Shown: positions 9,325-17,668, numbered from the stretch's first letter. The stretch is 64,000 nt of DNA from VXMO01 sp965205915 (GCA_965205915.1 OZ242191.1:2294001-2358000), one strand, 5' to 3'. The notes: generated by a model from the sequence alone, not told the origin. Program-made: numbers and translations.

Positions 9325-9336
9325 CTATGGCCGCGA

Positions 9337-9594
9337 CTAGAACGTGGGCGGGTCTCGACGAGTGTAATTCCGACGCGGTGGCACAAGTGAATCTGTCCGC
9401 GCTTCTGGCGCGAGGAGCAGATCCTTGAGGGTGGGTCTGCTGGACTGCTCAAGCTTGCGCCACTGATCAATGGGAACCATCACGGCGGCTTCCACGCCCC
9501 GTTTGGTTACAATCTGCGGGCCGTCCGTAATGGTAGTTTCCAGCATCTCGCTGAAGCGGGCTTTAGCCTCTTGAACTTGCCATGTGTTGCTCAT
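9337..9594 (-). CDS. Phd/YefM-family antitoxin
   Basis: This 85-residue antitoxin is predicted to bind its own promoter through the N-terminal Phd fold and to neutralise the downstream PIN toxin with its C-terminal tail. WQVQEAKARFSEML and GPQIVTKRGVEAAVMVPIDQW are characteristic Phd-family segments. The C-terminus is basic and probably disordered. ATG at 9594 has GGAGGTGAGC directly upstream; a GTG at 9600 is less likely because it sits inside that ribosome binding site. Confidence 0.88.
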   Translation of the reverse strand: MSNTWQVQEAKARFSEMLETTITDGPQIVTKRGVEAAVMVPIDQWRKLEQSSRPTLKDLLLAPEARTDSLVPPRRNYTRRDPPTF

Positions 9595-9690
9595 GCTCAC
9601 CTCCGCGCAAACTTTGAATCGAACGAACTAGTTACCAGACTAGTCCGTCATGTATCACAGGTCAAGGGGAACCCCCATTGAGAAGAATGG

Positions 9691-10488
9691 CTAGTAGGTG
9701 ATTGTCCTTGTTGAGCCGCCGTCCACTGCTATTGTTTGGCCGGTGATGGCGGCGGATGTCGGCGATGCCAGGAAGAGGGCAAGGGGGGCGATATCCTCAG
9801 GGTGGATCATGCGACGCAGTGGAACCGATGAGGAAAGTCGCGCCTCAGCGTCCTCAAAACTGCCGCCGCCTCGCTCCATCTCCGCCTCAACCCTGCCGCG
9901 GTTTCGCGCCGTCAGGACGCCGCCGGGGTGGATGATGTTCACGGTGATGCCGCTCGGCCCCACCTCGTCTGAAATGTTCTTACAAAGAGCAGCGAGGGCT
10001 GAGTTCCGCACCCCGGCGCTCGCTGTTCCCGATTGCCGCGCCGATGCGCCGCCGATCGCGATGATTCGCCCGTAGCTGGCGGCTCGCATCGCCGGCAATG
10101 AGGCGCGAATGAGGCGCAACGCCCCAAGCACCTTGACGTCCACGGCATGCGCCAGAACCTCTGTATCAAGCTCTGATGGCGCCCCCGGGGCTCCTCCCAC
10201 GACGTCCACCGCTGAATTGACCACGGCATCCAGCCGACCTGTCGCGTCAACAACGGACTGCACGGCGGAATTAACAGACGCCTCGTCCGTGATGTCCATA
10301 TCCGTGATGCGGACATCAGCGCCCGTGCGATTCTTGATTTCGTTCGCAGTCTCCTGCAGGGTTTCGCGATTTCGCGCGCCAATGGTGACGTTTGCTCCGT
10401 CCCGCGCGAACCACTCCGCAATGACTGAGCCGATGCCGCCACTGCCGCCCGCGACAAGCACGCTGCGGCCAGCCAAATCAAGATTCAT
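9691..10488 (-). CDS. SDR-family oxidoreductase-like protein with degenerate active site
   Basis: This 265-residue Rossmann-fold protein belongs to the short-chain dehydrogenase/reductase superfamily. The dinucleotide motif GGSGGIG is at residues 15-21. D(M)DITDE and an NSA-type NAG equivalent follow, and the C-terminus HPEDIAPLALFLASPTSAAITGQTIAVDGG is classic. However, the catalytic YxxxK that should follow GRIIAIGGAS is replaced by ASAGVRNSALAAL, so neither Tyr nor Lys is in the expected place. It may be a non-catalytic or atypical SDR. It follows another dinucleotide-binding gene on the same strand, 54 bases downstream of that gene's stop. Confidence 0.85.
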   Translation of the reverse strand: MNLDLAGRSVLVAGGSGGIGSVIAEWFARDGANVTIGARNRETLQETANEIKNRTGADVRITDMDITDEASVNSAVQSVVDATGRLDAVVNSAVDVVGGAPGAPSELDTEVLAHAVDVKVLGALRLIRASLPAMRAASYGRIIAIGGASARQSGTASAGVRNSALAALCKNISDEVGPSGITVNIIHPGGVLTARNRGRVEAEMERGGGSFEDAEARLSSSVPLRRMIHPEDIAPLALFLASPTSAAITGQTIAVDGGSTRTITY

Positions 10489-10542
10489 CTGTGCCTCTCA
10501 GTTGATTGATAGCGGACTGATACTCAAAGTCCGCGAGTTAGG

Positions 10543-11226
10543 CTAGTCCGCCTTGAGTCCGCCGAAGATGGTCCTCCAGTCGGCAGGCGCCGAGCCGTCG
10601 CCCTCGACGACCTCAAAGGTCAGCTCTCGGGATACGTCGTTGGCAAGGTCACATGCGGCGATGCAGACCTCAGCGACCGTCTCTCGACTGATAGAGCCGC
10701 TGAGAGTGTCGCCCTGTCCAAGCTGAACGGCCTTTGTGCTGCCGGGATCGTCCACCAGGTGGCCGGGCCGAACGATGGCGTATGACAGCCCGCTGCCGCG
10801 CAGGTAATTCTCACCGAACATCTTCCATCGGAGGATGTTCTTGAATCGCGTATTCAGCTCATGATCGCCCTGTGTGACGCCGATGGAGGAAACGAGGACG
10901 AATTGCAGGATGTGGCCATGCTCCGCGGCTGCGTTGACCAGCGTATGCACACCCTGGTAGTCGACCCTTTCCGGCTCGCCGTCCGGGAACTTTGCCCCCA
11001 CAGTGCTGATGACGTAGTGTGCGCCCTCAGCCGCTTCAAACGCCGCGGCGTGATCCGCAACATCTCCTACGAAGAGGCTCAGATTGGGATGAGGCTCAAA
11101 GAGTTCCCGCATCTTGCGCCCGTTCCTCACAAAGGCGCGAACCATCTCGCCGCGCTCCAGCAGCTTTCGTGTGACGTGCATTCCGATGCCGGATGTTGAG
11201 CCAACAACCATGAACGTGTCTGGCAT
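10543..11226 (-). CDS. NmrA-like / atypical SDR NAD(P)-binding protein
   Basis: This is a 227-residue Rossmann protein of the atypical SDR (NmrA/SDR_a5-like) type. FMVVGSTSGIGMHVTRKLLERGEMVRAFVR is the nucleotide-binding beginning, followed by VGDVADHAAAFEAAEGAHYVIS and SYAIVRPGHLVDDPGS. These proteins sense NAD(P) state or act on quinones or small carbonyls; the substrate is unknown here. The start at 11226 (MPDTFMVVG) is chosen because AAAGGGGGG precedes it; the 13-codon upstream extension covers that ribosome site. It is divergent from ruvX. Confidence 0.85.
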   Translation of the reverse strand: MPDTFMVVGSTSGIGMHVTRKLLERGEMVRAFVRNGRKMRELFEPHPNLSLFVGDVADHAAAFEAAEGAHYVISTVGAKFPDGEPERVDYQGVHTLVNAAAEHGHILQFVLVSSIGVTQGDHELNTRFKNILRWKMFGENYLRGSGLSYAIVRPGHLVDDPGSTKAVQLGQGDTLSGSISRETVAEVCIAACDLANDVSRELTFEVVEGDGSAPADWRTIFGGLKAD

Positions 11227-11303
11227 AATCCCCCCTTTCTTCGAGCTTAACGAGTGAACGGGCATCGTGGCAATGGATATCGACGCTCCGCTATCCTTGT
11301 TGC

Positions 11304-11753
11304 ATGAACGGACGAGTCATCGCACTGGATCTTGGCAAAGCGCGGAGCGGTGTCGCCGTGTCCGATCTGACACAGACCATCGCCCAACCGATTGGTCTGC
11401 TCCCGGGCGCGGACGCGCCAACGTTTGTGTCGGCTCTTGGCGGAATTGTTTCGGAGTATGAAGCTGAACGAGTGATTATCGGCATCCCGCGTTCCATGGA
11501 CGGACGAATGGGAGAGATGGCCAAGTGGGCCGAGGGCATTCGACGCCTCTGCGAACGCGAGTTGTCCGTGCCGGTGGAGGGCAGGGATGAGCGCCTGTCC
11601 ACCGTGTCGGCGGATCGCGCCATGCGGGAATCGCGTGGCGGGCGAAAGGGCAGGTCATCCACCCCCCCAGATTCCGTCGCCGCCGCCGTCGTCTTACAGG
11701 CCTACCTTGACGAGCAACGACTGCGCGCCGGCCGGAATCAGAGCGAGACATAA
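11304..11753 (+). CDS. ruvX: Holliday junction resolvase-like protein RuvX/YqgF
   Basis: This 149-residue RNase H-fold protein is thought to resolve Holliday junctions or to process pre-16S rRNA. VIALDLGKARSGVAVSD holds the first catalytic Asp, VIIGIPRSMDG is the second core strand, and WAEGIRRL plus DERLSTVSADRAMRE supply the third region. The C-terminus IDSVAAA-like segment is present as PPDSVAAAVVLQAYLDE. It is the first gene of the plus-strand run ruvX-aroE-aroC-aroKB, with only 6 bases to aroE. Confidence 0.93.
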   Translation: MNGRVIALDLGKARSGVAVSDLTQTIAQPIGLLPGADAPTFVSALGGIVSEYEAERVIIGIPRSMDGRMGEMAKWAEGIRRLCERELSVPVEGRDERLSTVSADRAMRESRGGRKGRSSTPPDSVAAAVVLQAYLDEQRLRAGRNQSET

Positions 11754-11759
11754 ATCCAA

Positions 11760-12599
11760 ATGACCGCGCGCGTTGGCATCATCGGCTACCCGCTCGGGCA
11801 TTCGATTTCGCCCGCGTTTCAGCAGGCTGCCCTTGACGAGTTGGAAATCGATGCCCGCTATGTGGCGTGGCCGACGCCGTCGGAAGAGCTGGCCGCGCGC
11901 GTGGATTCCCTCCGTGCAAGCGATGTGCTAGGCGCGAACGTCACGGTCCCCCACAAACAGGCTGTGATGCCGATGTTGGACGAGGTTCTGCCGGTCGCGG
12001 AGTCAATCGGGGCGGTAAACACGATAATTAACCGTGACGGACTGCTCATCGGCGCAAACACTGACGCCTCAGGGTTCACGCGCTCGCTGGAGCAGGAGGC
12101 GAAATTCTCTGCTGCGCGGAAGCGCGCCCTGATTGTCGGCGCGGGCGGCGCGGCGCGCGCCGTTGCCTTCGGCCTTGCGTGGGAGGGTGTTTCCGAGTTG
12201 GTCATCGTGAATCGGACTGCGGAGAGGGCAGCCAAACTTGCGCGAGATGTTTCGGAGGCAACGGCGACGGAGACGCGGGGCGGCGGGTTTGAAGATGTGT
12301 CTAACGCCGCATCATTTGACCTTATTGTGAATTGCACGTCGATGGGCATGGCGGGTGGGCCGGAGCCGGAGCGGGTTCCGCCCATTGAGAGCCTGCTCAG
12401 GCGGGGCGTCCTCGTCTGTGATCTTGTCTATAACCCACAGGTGACGCCTCTTCTGAGTCTGGCAAGGGAACGCGGCGCGCGCGTTCTTGGGGGTATTGGA
12501 ATGCTGGTCTACCAGGGCGCGGCGGCGTTTGAGTTCTGGACGGAGCGTGAGCCGCCGGAGGACATCATGTACTCAGCGGCCCTGAAGGCTCTCATGTAA
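11760..12599 (+). CDS. aroE: Shikimate dehydrogenase
   Basis: This 279-residue enzyme reduces 3-dehydroshikimate to shikimate with NADPH. The N-terminal substrate domain has IGYPLGHSISPAFQQAAL and the catalytic Lys/Asp region GANVTVPHKQAVMP and NTDASGFTRSLE. The NADP domain starts with ALIVGAGGAARAVAFGL, and NRTAERAAKLA gives the NADP-phosphate contact. The C-terminus GIGMLVYQGAAAFEFWT is typical. It sits between ruvX and aroC in a tight shikimate-pathway run. Confidence 0.96.
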   Translation: MTARVGIIGYPLGHSISPAFQQAALDELEIDARYVAWPTPSEELAARVDSLRASDVLGANVTVPHKQAVMPMLDEVLPVAESIGAVNTIINRDGLLIGANTDASGFTRSLEQEAKFSAARKRALIVGAGGAARAVAFGLAWEGVSELVIVNRTAERAAKLARDVSEATATETRGGGFEDVSNAASFDLIVNCTSMGMAGGPEPERVPPIESLLRRGVLVCDLVYNPQVTPLLSLARERGARVLGGIGMLVYQGAAAFEFWTEREPPEDIMYSAALKALM

Positions 12600-12659
12600 A
12601 AGGGCCCTGATGTAATCTGGAAACTGACCTAAACGCAAGGCAGGAGCAGGTAACACTTT

Positions 12660-13892
12660 ATGGGACAATTCCGATTCCTCACGGCTGGTGAGTCGCACGG
12701 CCCGGGCCTGACCACAATCGTTGAGGGCATTCCGGCGGGTATTACGCTGTCAGAGGACTACATTCGGCAAGACCTGGCGCGACGGCAGCGTGGCTACGGG
12801 CGTGGAGCGCGGCAGCAGATTGAGACGGATCGCGCGCGCATATCCGCCGGGGTGCGGCACGGGCTGACGCTCGGCGGGCCGATTGCCATGTTCGTTGAGA
12901 ACCGCGATTTCTCCACCGGCAAGGGGCCGGACGGCGTGCCGTGGCTGGATGAGATGGCAATCGAACCGTCGAACGTGCCGTTTGAGCCGATTACCAAGCT
13001 GCGCCCCGGCCACGCGGACACCCCCGGCATCACCAAGTACTCGCAGGATGACGCTCGCAATATCCTTGAGCGATCCAGCGCCCGTGAGAGCGCGGCGCGT
13101 GTTGCGGCGGGCGCAATCGCGCGGCGATTCCTGGAGGAGATCGGCGTTGAGGTGCATAGCCACGTCGTTGGAATCGGTGGCGTGACGGCTGCGCCGCAGG
13201 AGGCAATCGACTGGATTCAGCTTGAGGAATCGCCCGTACGCTGCGCTGATCCGGTCGCGACGGAGGCCATGATTGAGGCAATCGACGCGGCGCGGCAGGA
13301 AGGTGACAGCCTGGGCGGCGTCTTTGAAGTTGTCGCGTCCGGTGTGCCAATCGGTCTCGGTTCCCACATCCAATGGGATCGCAAGCTGAGCACACGACTC
13401 GCCGCCGCCGTCATGAGCATCAACGCGGTAAAAGGTGTGGAGTTCGGCGCGGGGTTTGATCAGGCCGCCATGCGCGGCTCGCAGGTGCATGACGTGGTCA
13501 AGCCCATCGATGAGTGGGATCGGAATCCGGACGGTTCATGGGTGCGCCCATGGCCGCGCCGAACCAACAATTCCGGCGGGCTTGAGGGCGGTATGACGAC
13601 GGGAGAGCCGGTTGTCGTGCGCGCGATGGTCAAGCCCATCGCGACGATTATGAACGCGCTGGAAACTGTCGATCTTCGCACGGGCGAAAAGGTTGAAAAG
13701 GCGCACTACGAGCGCAGTGACATTACTTTTGTGCCGACGTGCGCCGTCATTGGCGAGGCGATGGTGTGCATCGCGCTGGCGGACGCGGTGCTGGAGAAGT
13801 TCGGTGGCGACCACCGCGACGAGACGGTGCGCAACGTGCGCGCCTATCTGGAAACGGCCGGTCCGCGAAACGTCGCCGCCCCAAGCGTCTGA
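12660..13892 (+). CDS. aroC: Chorismate synthase
   Basis: This 410-residue FMN-dependent enzyme converts EPSP to chorismate, the last common step of aromatic synthesis. GESHGPGLTTIVEGIPAG, RRQRGYGRGARQQIE, RPGHADTPGITKY and RSSARESAARVAAG are standard AroC signatures; NNSGGLEGGMTTGEPV and the C-terminal VPTCAVIGEAMVCIALAD follow. The length is a little above the usual 360-390. A good ribosome site (GGAG) lies about 12-15 bases upstream. It is followed 9 bases later by the aroK/aroB fusion. Confidence 0.97.
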   Translation: MGQFRFLTAGESHGPGLTTIVEGIPAGITLSEDYIRQDLARRQRGYGRGARQQIETDRARISAGVRHGLTLGGPIAMFVENRDFSTGKGPDGVPWLDEMAIEPSNVPFEPITKLRPGHADTPGITKYSQDDARNILERSSARESAARVAAGAIARRFLEEIGVEVHSHVVGIGGVTAAPQEAIDWIQLEESPVRCADPVATEAMIEAIDAARQEGDSLGGVFEVVASGVPIGLGSHIQWDRKLSTRLAAAVMSINAVKGVEFGAGFDQAAMRGSQVHDVVKPIDEWDRNPDGSWVRPWPRRTNNSGGLEGGMTTGEPVVVRAMVKPIATIMNALETVDLRTGEKVEKAHYERSDITFVPTCAVIGEAMVCIALADAVLEKFGGDHRDETVRNVRAYLETAGPRNVAAPSV

Positions 13893-13901
13893 GGCCCGCG
13901 T

Positions 13902-15596
13902 GTGTCCACTCCCCTCCGCAATATCTACCTGACCGGCTTTTCGTACACCGGCAAGTCTTCTGTTGCGCGGATGATTTCCGTCCGCCTCCACATTGACTTT
14001 GTCGATACGGACGAACTCATTGAATCCCGTACCGGCAAGACCGTGCCCGAGATATTTGCTCAAGAGGGCGAGGCCGTCTTTCGGGAGATGGAGTCGGAGC
14101 TGCTGCGGGAAGTCTCGCAGTGGCCGAATATCGTGGTCGCGACGGGCGGGGGAATCATCCTCGATCCTGAGAATCGTGAAGTTATGCAGCGGACCGGCGC
14201 GGTCGTGTGCCTTGAGGCTCAGCCCGCAACGATTCTCGCCCACATGAGGGCTGATAATGACTCCGGCACTGAACGGCCGCTGCTCGCGTCCGCCGATCCG
14301 CTGGCACGGATCACGGCGCTCAAGGCGAGCCGGCAGGCCGTGTATGCCATCGCCGATTGGACGGTCAACACCGACAGCCTGACGACTGAGGACGTAGCCG
14401 CACAGGCGGAGCGAGGGGCGGAGGCAGGATGGCGGCGGCTCGATTCAGGGGAGTTGTTGGAACACGCCACGACCGACGCGGACGCGGACGTCGCGTTTGC
14501 GGTGCGGACGGAGACTGCGGCGTATCCGATAGTTGTTGCGCCGGGCGCGTTGGAGTCGCTTGGGCGGCGCATGTCAGAGCTCGGGCTGTCGGGCAGGGCA
14601 TGTGTCATCACGGACAGTGGGATACCGGGGCAGTTGCGAGAGACGGCGCTTGGTAGCCTGACGGAGGCCGGATTCGACCCGCTGATGCTGGAGATCCCGG
14701 CGGGTGAAACGTCTAAGAACCTGGCTCGGGCCGGGGAACTATTTGCAGAACTGAGCGCCAATCGCATCGAGCGTGGTGACACCATTGTTGCGCTTGGCGG
14801 GGGCGTGGTCGGCGATTTAGCAGGCTATGTCGCGGCGACATACCTGCGCGGCGTCGCGTTCGTGCAAGCGCCGACGACGCTGCTGGGCATGGTTGACGCC
14901 TCCATAGGCGGCAAGGTGGCCATTGATCTGCCAAGCGGCAAGAATCTCGTGGGCGCGTTCTATCAGCCGCGCCTCGTGCTATCAGACACACGGGCGCTGA
15001 ACACGTTACCGCCGCGTCAACTGACGGCGGGGTGGGCTGAGGTCATCAAGACGGCGGCCATCTTTGATGCTGACCTTTTCGATTATCTGGAAACCAACGC
15101 GGCGGCGATTCTTGCGGGCGATGAGGCCATGCGCGCGTATGCCGTGTTGCGCTGTTCGGCAATCAAGGGCCGCGTTGTTTCGCTGGATGAACGGGAGATG
15201 ACGGGGCTGCGGGCGCGGCTGAATCTGGGCCACACACTCGGCCACGCGCTCGAGAACGCGCTGGAATACACCGGCATCCTGCACGGTGAGGCTGTCGCGA
15301 TAGGAACGAGTTTTGCGGCGCATCTTGCGGAAAGAGTCGGGTCGATTTCAGGCGAAGAGCGTCGGCGGCAGATCGACCTGCTGAAGACATACGGCCTGCC
15401 CACTTCTGCGCCTACCGGCGTGGATTTGCCGGACATTCGCGCCGCGTTGGCCGTGGACAAGAAAGTATCGGCGGGCCGGACGCGGTGGATTCTGTGCGAT
15501 GGCATCGGGCGAGGGCGGTTGCGTGATGATGTCTCTCCCGACGTGTCCGATGCTGTTCTGGGCGCGTTTTTGGCGGGGGAATTGGCGACGGATTAG
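13902..15596 (+). CDS. aroKB: Shikimate kinase - 3-dehydroquinate synthase fusion
   Basis: This 564-residue bifunctional protein starts with GTG at 13902. Residues 1 to about 175 are a shikimate kinase: P-loop GFSYTGKSSVAR, FVDTDELIESR, FREMESELL and VATGGGIIL. Residues from about 195 are 3-dehydroquinate synthase: GGGVVGDLAGYVAATYLRGV, PTTLLGMVDASIGGKVAID, GAFYQPRLVLSDTR, the zinc ligands in NLGHTLGHALE and LHGEAVAIG. The protein therefore covers steps 2 and 5 of the shikimate pathway. AroK-AroB fusions are known in several phyla. It is the last protein gene of the run; rnpB follows 46 bases later. Confidence 0.95.
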   Translation: MSTPLRNIYLTGFSYTGKSSVARMISVRLHIDFVDTDELIESRTGKTVPEIFAQEGEAVFREMESELLREVSQWPNIVVATGGGIILDPENREVMQRTGAVVCLEAQPATILAHMRADNDSGTERPLLASADPLARITALKASRQAVYAIADWTVNTDSLTTEDVAAQAERGAEAGWRRLDSGELLEHATTDADADVAFAVRTETAAYPIVVAPGALESLGRRMSELGLSGRACVITDSGIPGQLRETALGSLTEAGFDPLMLEIPAGETSKNLARAGELFAELSANRIERGDTIVALGGGVVGDLAGYVAATYLRGVAFVQAPTTLLGMVDASIGGKVAIDLPSGKNLVGAFYQPRLVLSDTRALNTLPPRQLTAGWAEVIKTAAIFDADLFDYLETNAAAILAGDEAMRAYAVLRCSAIKGRVVSLDEREMTGLRARLNLGHTLGHALENALEYTGILHGEAVAIGTSFAAHLAERVGSISGEERRRQIDLLKTYGLPTSAPTGVDLPDIRAALAVDKKVSAGRTRWILCDGIGRGRLRDDVSPDVSDAVLGAFLAGELATD

Positions 15597-15642
15597 GCAT
15601 TCCAATTTGCCGTTAGCGCCGCGCGTCCTTATAGTTGCCAAC

Positions 15643-16080
15643 GGTGAGCAGGGCCGGGGGCCGGATGGCCGCGCAGGTTGCTTTTTGCAGCCTGGGAGGA
15701 AAGTCCGGGCTCCATGGGCAGGGTGCTGGGTAACGCCCAGGCGCATCGTGAGTAACGAGCGGTGCGATGGAAAGTGGCACAGAAACATACCGCCGATGGC
15801 CCCGACGCTTCGGCGTCGGTGAGCACAGGTAAGGGTGAAATCGGGCGGTAAGAGCGCCCGGCCGACCGTGGTGACACGGCGGCGGTCAAACCCCACCCGG
15901 AGCAAGGCCAAATAGAAGGACGCGCGCCGAAAGGCGGGCAGGGGAACGCCCACCCCGTCCTCGGGTAGGCTGCTTGAGCGTCGGCGTAAGTCGACGCCCA
16001 GATGGATGGCCATCGCCCGGTCGGCGGCAACGCCAATCGGGCACAGAACCCGGCTTATAGGCCCCCAGGACCTGCTCGCC
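15643..16080 (+). ncRNA. rnpB: RNase P RNA (bacterial type A)
   Basis: This is the catalytic RNA that removes 5' leaders from pre-tRNA. The universal 5' element GAGGAAAGTCCGGGCTCC is at about 15695-15712 and the 3' counterpart ACAGAACCCGGCTTATAGG at about 16043-16061. The ends pair as helix P1: GGTGAGCAGG (15643-15652) with CCTGCTCGCC (16071-16080), one G-U. Internal GC-rich hairpins fill the 438-base span. It probably shares transcription with the aro run or has its own promoter in the 46-base gap. Confidence 0.96.
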
Positions 16081-16096
16081 AACAGTACTGGATTGA

Positions 16097-16507
16097 CTAT
16101 CCCATCATCGGGATGAATCCGGCCGTTCTAAAGTCCGTGTCATGGGCCAGGGCGTGTTGGATTCCGCGCTCTTCCATAACAAGAAAGCTGGCGCAATCAG
16201 TCAAGCTGTAGCGTTGATCCATTCGTCGCGCAAAGAATTGCGCGGCTGCGTCAAACTGCTCATGAGTTTGCGGGATTATGGTGACGTTGGGATCGTTCTT
16301 TAGGTCATCCAGCAAGCCCATGGCGAGGAGACGCGATTCTCGTCCTCGGCGAGAAATGGTCGCGAAGACCTCGGTGAGAACCATTTCCGTCGTGACAATG
16401 CGGGCAGATTCCAAGCTCGCAACAGCTCTGTATGCGCTTTCGCGATGTTGGTCACCTGGAACGAGAATGGCAATCCAGTAGCCGGAATCCGCGAAAACCT
16501 CATTCAT
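16097..16507 (-). CDS. PIN-domain ribonuclease toxin
   Basis: This 136-residue PIN-domain protein begins MNEVFADSGYWIAIL, where the first acidic residue lies in ADSGYW. VLTEVFATISRRG gives the central Glu, and YSLTDCASFLVMEERGIQHALAHDTDF gives the remaining Asp residues, the usual order in this toxin group. The start at 16507 overlaps the antitoxin stop, consistent with translational coupling. A longer frame to 16579 exists but lies inside the antitoxin gene. It is paired with an AF2212-like antitoxin, a combination well known in archaea and bacteria. Confidence 0.88.
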   Translation of the reverse strand: MNEVFADSGYWIAILVPGDQHRESAYRAVASLESARIVTTEMVLTEVFATISRRGRESRLLAMGLLDDLKNDPNVTIIPQTHEQFDAAAQFFARRMDQRYSLTDCASFLVMEERGIQHALAHDTDFRTAGFIPMMG

Positions 16508-16847
16508 CCTCGGGAACTTCGGGGTGACCGTAGAGATAGTGCTTGTAATTGACCGAGAGATCAGAGGGGATGTGATCAAAAGAGCCCGGCGGGAACTTCT
16601 TGTGGAGATTCGCGATTCTCCAAATGGTGGGATTCATGCCTGGCGGCGGCTCTTCCGTATCAAAGGGGTCTATGAAGTCCATGGGTGGCGTGTCGCCATC
16701 GTCCTGCGGCGCGCCGCCGTTGGTTGCCGATTCCCGACGCTCGTCGTCGGCGGGTATGTAGACATCCACTTCCCGTCCCTCTTCAAGGTCAAGAGGCTCA
16801 AGCGGCGTGAGGACGCCCTTTTCGTAACGGGCGCGGATGGTCGCCAT
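16500..16847 (-). CDS. AF2212-like (DUF104) antitoxin with C-terminal extension
   Basis: The N-terminal 31 residues, with IRARYEKGVLTPLEPLDLEE and the following GREVDVYI, are the signature of AF2212-family antitoxins, which form small beta barrels. The usual protein is 60-70 residues; here an acidic, Pro-rich tail extends it to 115 residues. That tail is a plausible toxin-binding segment. The stop overlaps the PIN toxin start downstream. The ATG overlaps the stop of the upstream glutaredoxin-like gene as TAATG, tying this toxin-antitoxin pair to the Grd transcript. Confidence 0.82.
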   Translation of the reverse strand: MATIRARYEKGVLTPLEPLDLEEGREVDVYIPADDERRESATNGGAPQDDGDTPPMDFIDPFDTEEPPPGMNPTIWRIANLHKKFPPGSFDHIPSDLSVNYKHYLYGHPEVPEDE

Positions 16848-17095
16848 TACAACCCCAGCAACTCCGCGTACTCGTCTTTCTTGAAGCCGATTATGGCCTG
16901 CCCATCCACAACTAACGTCGGCACGGACATGCTGCGGTATTGCTGAACCAGCTCCAGCATGAAGTCGCGGTTCTCCACCACGTCCTTGGACTCATAGCCG
17001 ATGTCGTGGTCGGCGAGGTATCGCTTGGCAACCTCGCAATCGGGGCAGTTTTCCTTCTTGGTGTAGAGGACGATGGTCTTGGTCGTTGTCGTCAT
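16847..17095 (-). CDS. Glutaredoxin-like thiol-redox protein (CPDC)
   Basis: This 82-residue thioredoxin-fold protein has active-site Cys17 and Cys20 in NCPDCEVAKRYL and the cis-Pro in SVPTLVVDGQAIIGF. It resembles NrdH/glutaredoxin-like or UXX-star proteins. It lies 35 bases after the selenoprotein gene grdA on the same strand. In characterised glycine reductase systems a thioredoxin/thioredoxin reductase pair regenerates GrdA and the B component, so this protein is a reasonable electron donor to GrdA here. That role is inferred from position. Its stop overlaps the next gene's start (TAATG). Confidence 0.85.
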   Translation of the reverse strand: MTTTTKTIVLYTKKENCPDCEVAKRYLADHDIGYESKDVVENRDFMLELVQQYRSMSVPTLVVDGQAIIGFKKDEYAELLGL

Positions 17096-17130
17096 GATTT
17101 CTATCTCCTATAGGGCATGGCCGCGCGGGG

Positions 17131-17595
17131 CTAAACCCCGACGGCCTCGCGGACCTGCCGCATCGCGTTGATGATGTCGTCCTTATCCAGGACGGACTCC
17201 ATGATGGAGACCTGCTCCTTGTAGACAGCGGCGTCGAACTGCGACTTGACCTCTTCTTCCAGCACGTGGAAGACGGGTAGACCGAGCGCGATGCCGGCCA
17301 GCGGGCCGACCCAGGACGGATCGCCCTCCGTCACCGTCCGCGCATAAACCTCTGCGCTTTCCGGTGTCGGTGAGCCGAGCAACACGACCATATCGTCCGC
17401 GCCGTGCGTATCGACTGTCGCCTTGATTCCTTCTTGACCTTCAAGGTCAAGTGCACCGGCGGAAGTTCAAACAAAGCACTGCGTTTGAACCATCACCGGC
17501 ACCGCGCCGGCGCTGATTACGCATGCCTCAATAGCAGGGCCGGGGACGCCGTCCCGCTCTCCCACTATGATCACTCGCTTTCCCGCTAAATCCAT
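17131..17595 (-). CDS. grdA: Glycine/sarcosine/betaine reductase component A, selenoprotein
   Basis: GrdA is the small selenoprotein that takes the carboxymethyl group from component B as a Se-carboxymethyl adduct and passes it to component C. The gene reads through an in-frame TGA at 17467-17469 (codon 43), exactly where GrdA has selenocysteine: QTQCFV-U-TSAGALDLEG. Sequence on both sides is GrdA: GKRVIIVGERDGVPGPAIE before, and DMVVLLGSPTPESAE, GPLAGIALGLPVFHV and AVYKEQVSIMESVLD after. The total is 154 residues, the family length. The start at 17595 follows GGAGAGGGTGCA. A hairpin sits 15 bases after the TGA. It lies downstream of grdC and upstream of a glutaredoxin-like gene. An automatic caller would split it into two frames. 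Confidence 0.95.
17433..17451 (-). promoter_or_regulatory. SECIS-like hairpin of grdA
   Basis: On the mRNA strand CTTGACCTTGAAGGTCAAG is a perfect inverted repeat beginning 15 bases after the Sec TGA. With an 8-bp stem the apical loop is UGA, starting 23 bases after the codon with G at loop position 2. That fits the published bacterial SECIS model (small loop with an early G, roughly 16-37 bases downstream). Confidence 0.75.
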
Positions 17596-17668
17596 TGCAC
17601 CCTCTCCCTCTTTTAAGCGCGGCGGCGCTATTGCCGCATACGCACATAATACGCCAATTGCGAGCGAC

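Noticed and set aside
12750..13490. 246-residue antisense frame inside aroC
   Set aside because: Shadow of the chorismate synthase gene; composition is typical of out-of-frame GC-rich translation.
17467..17469. TGA in grdA taken as an ordinary stop giving two short genes
   Set aside because: Both sides are in the same frame, match consecutive parts of GrdA, and the codon is at the known Sec position with a hairpin behind it.
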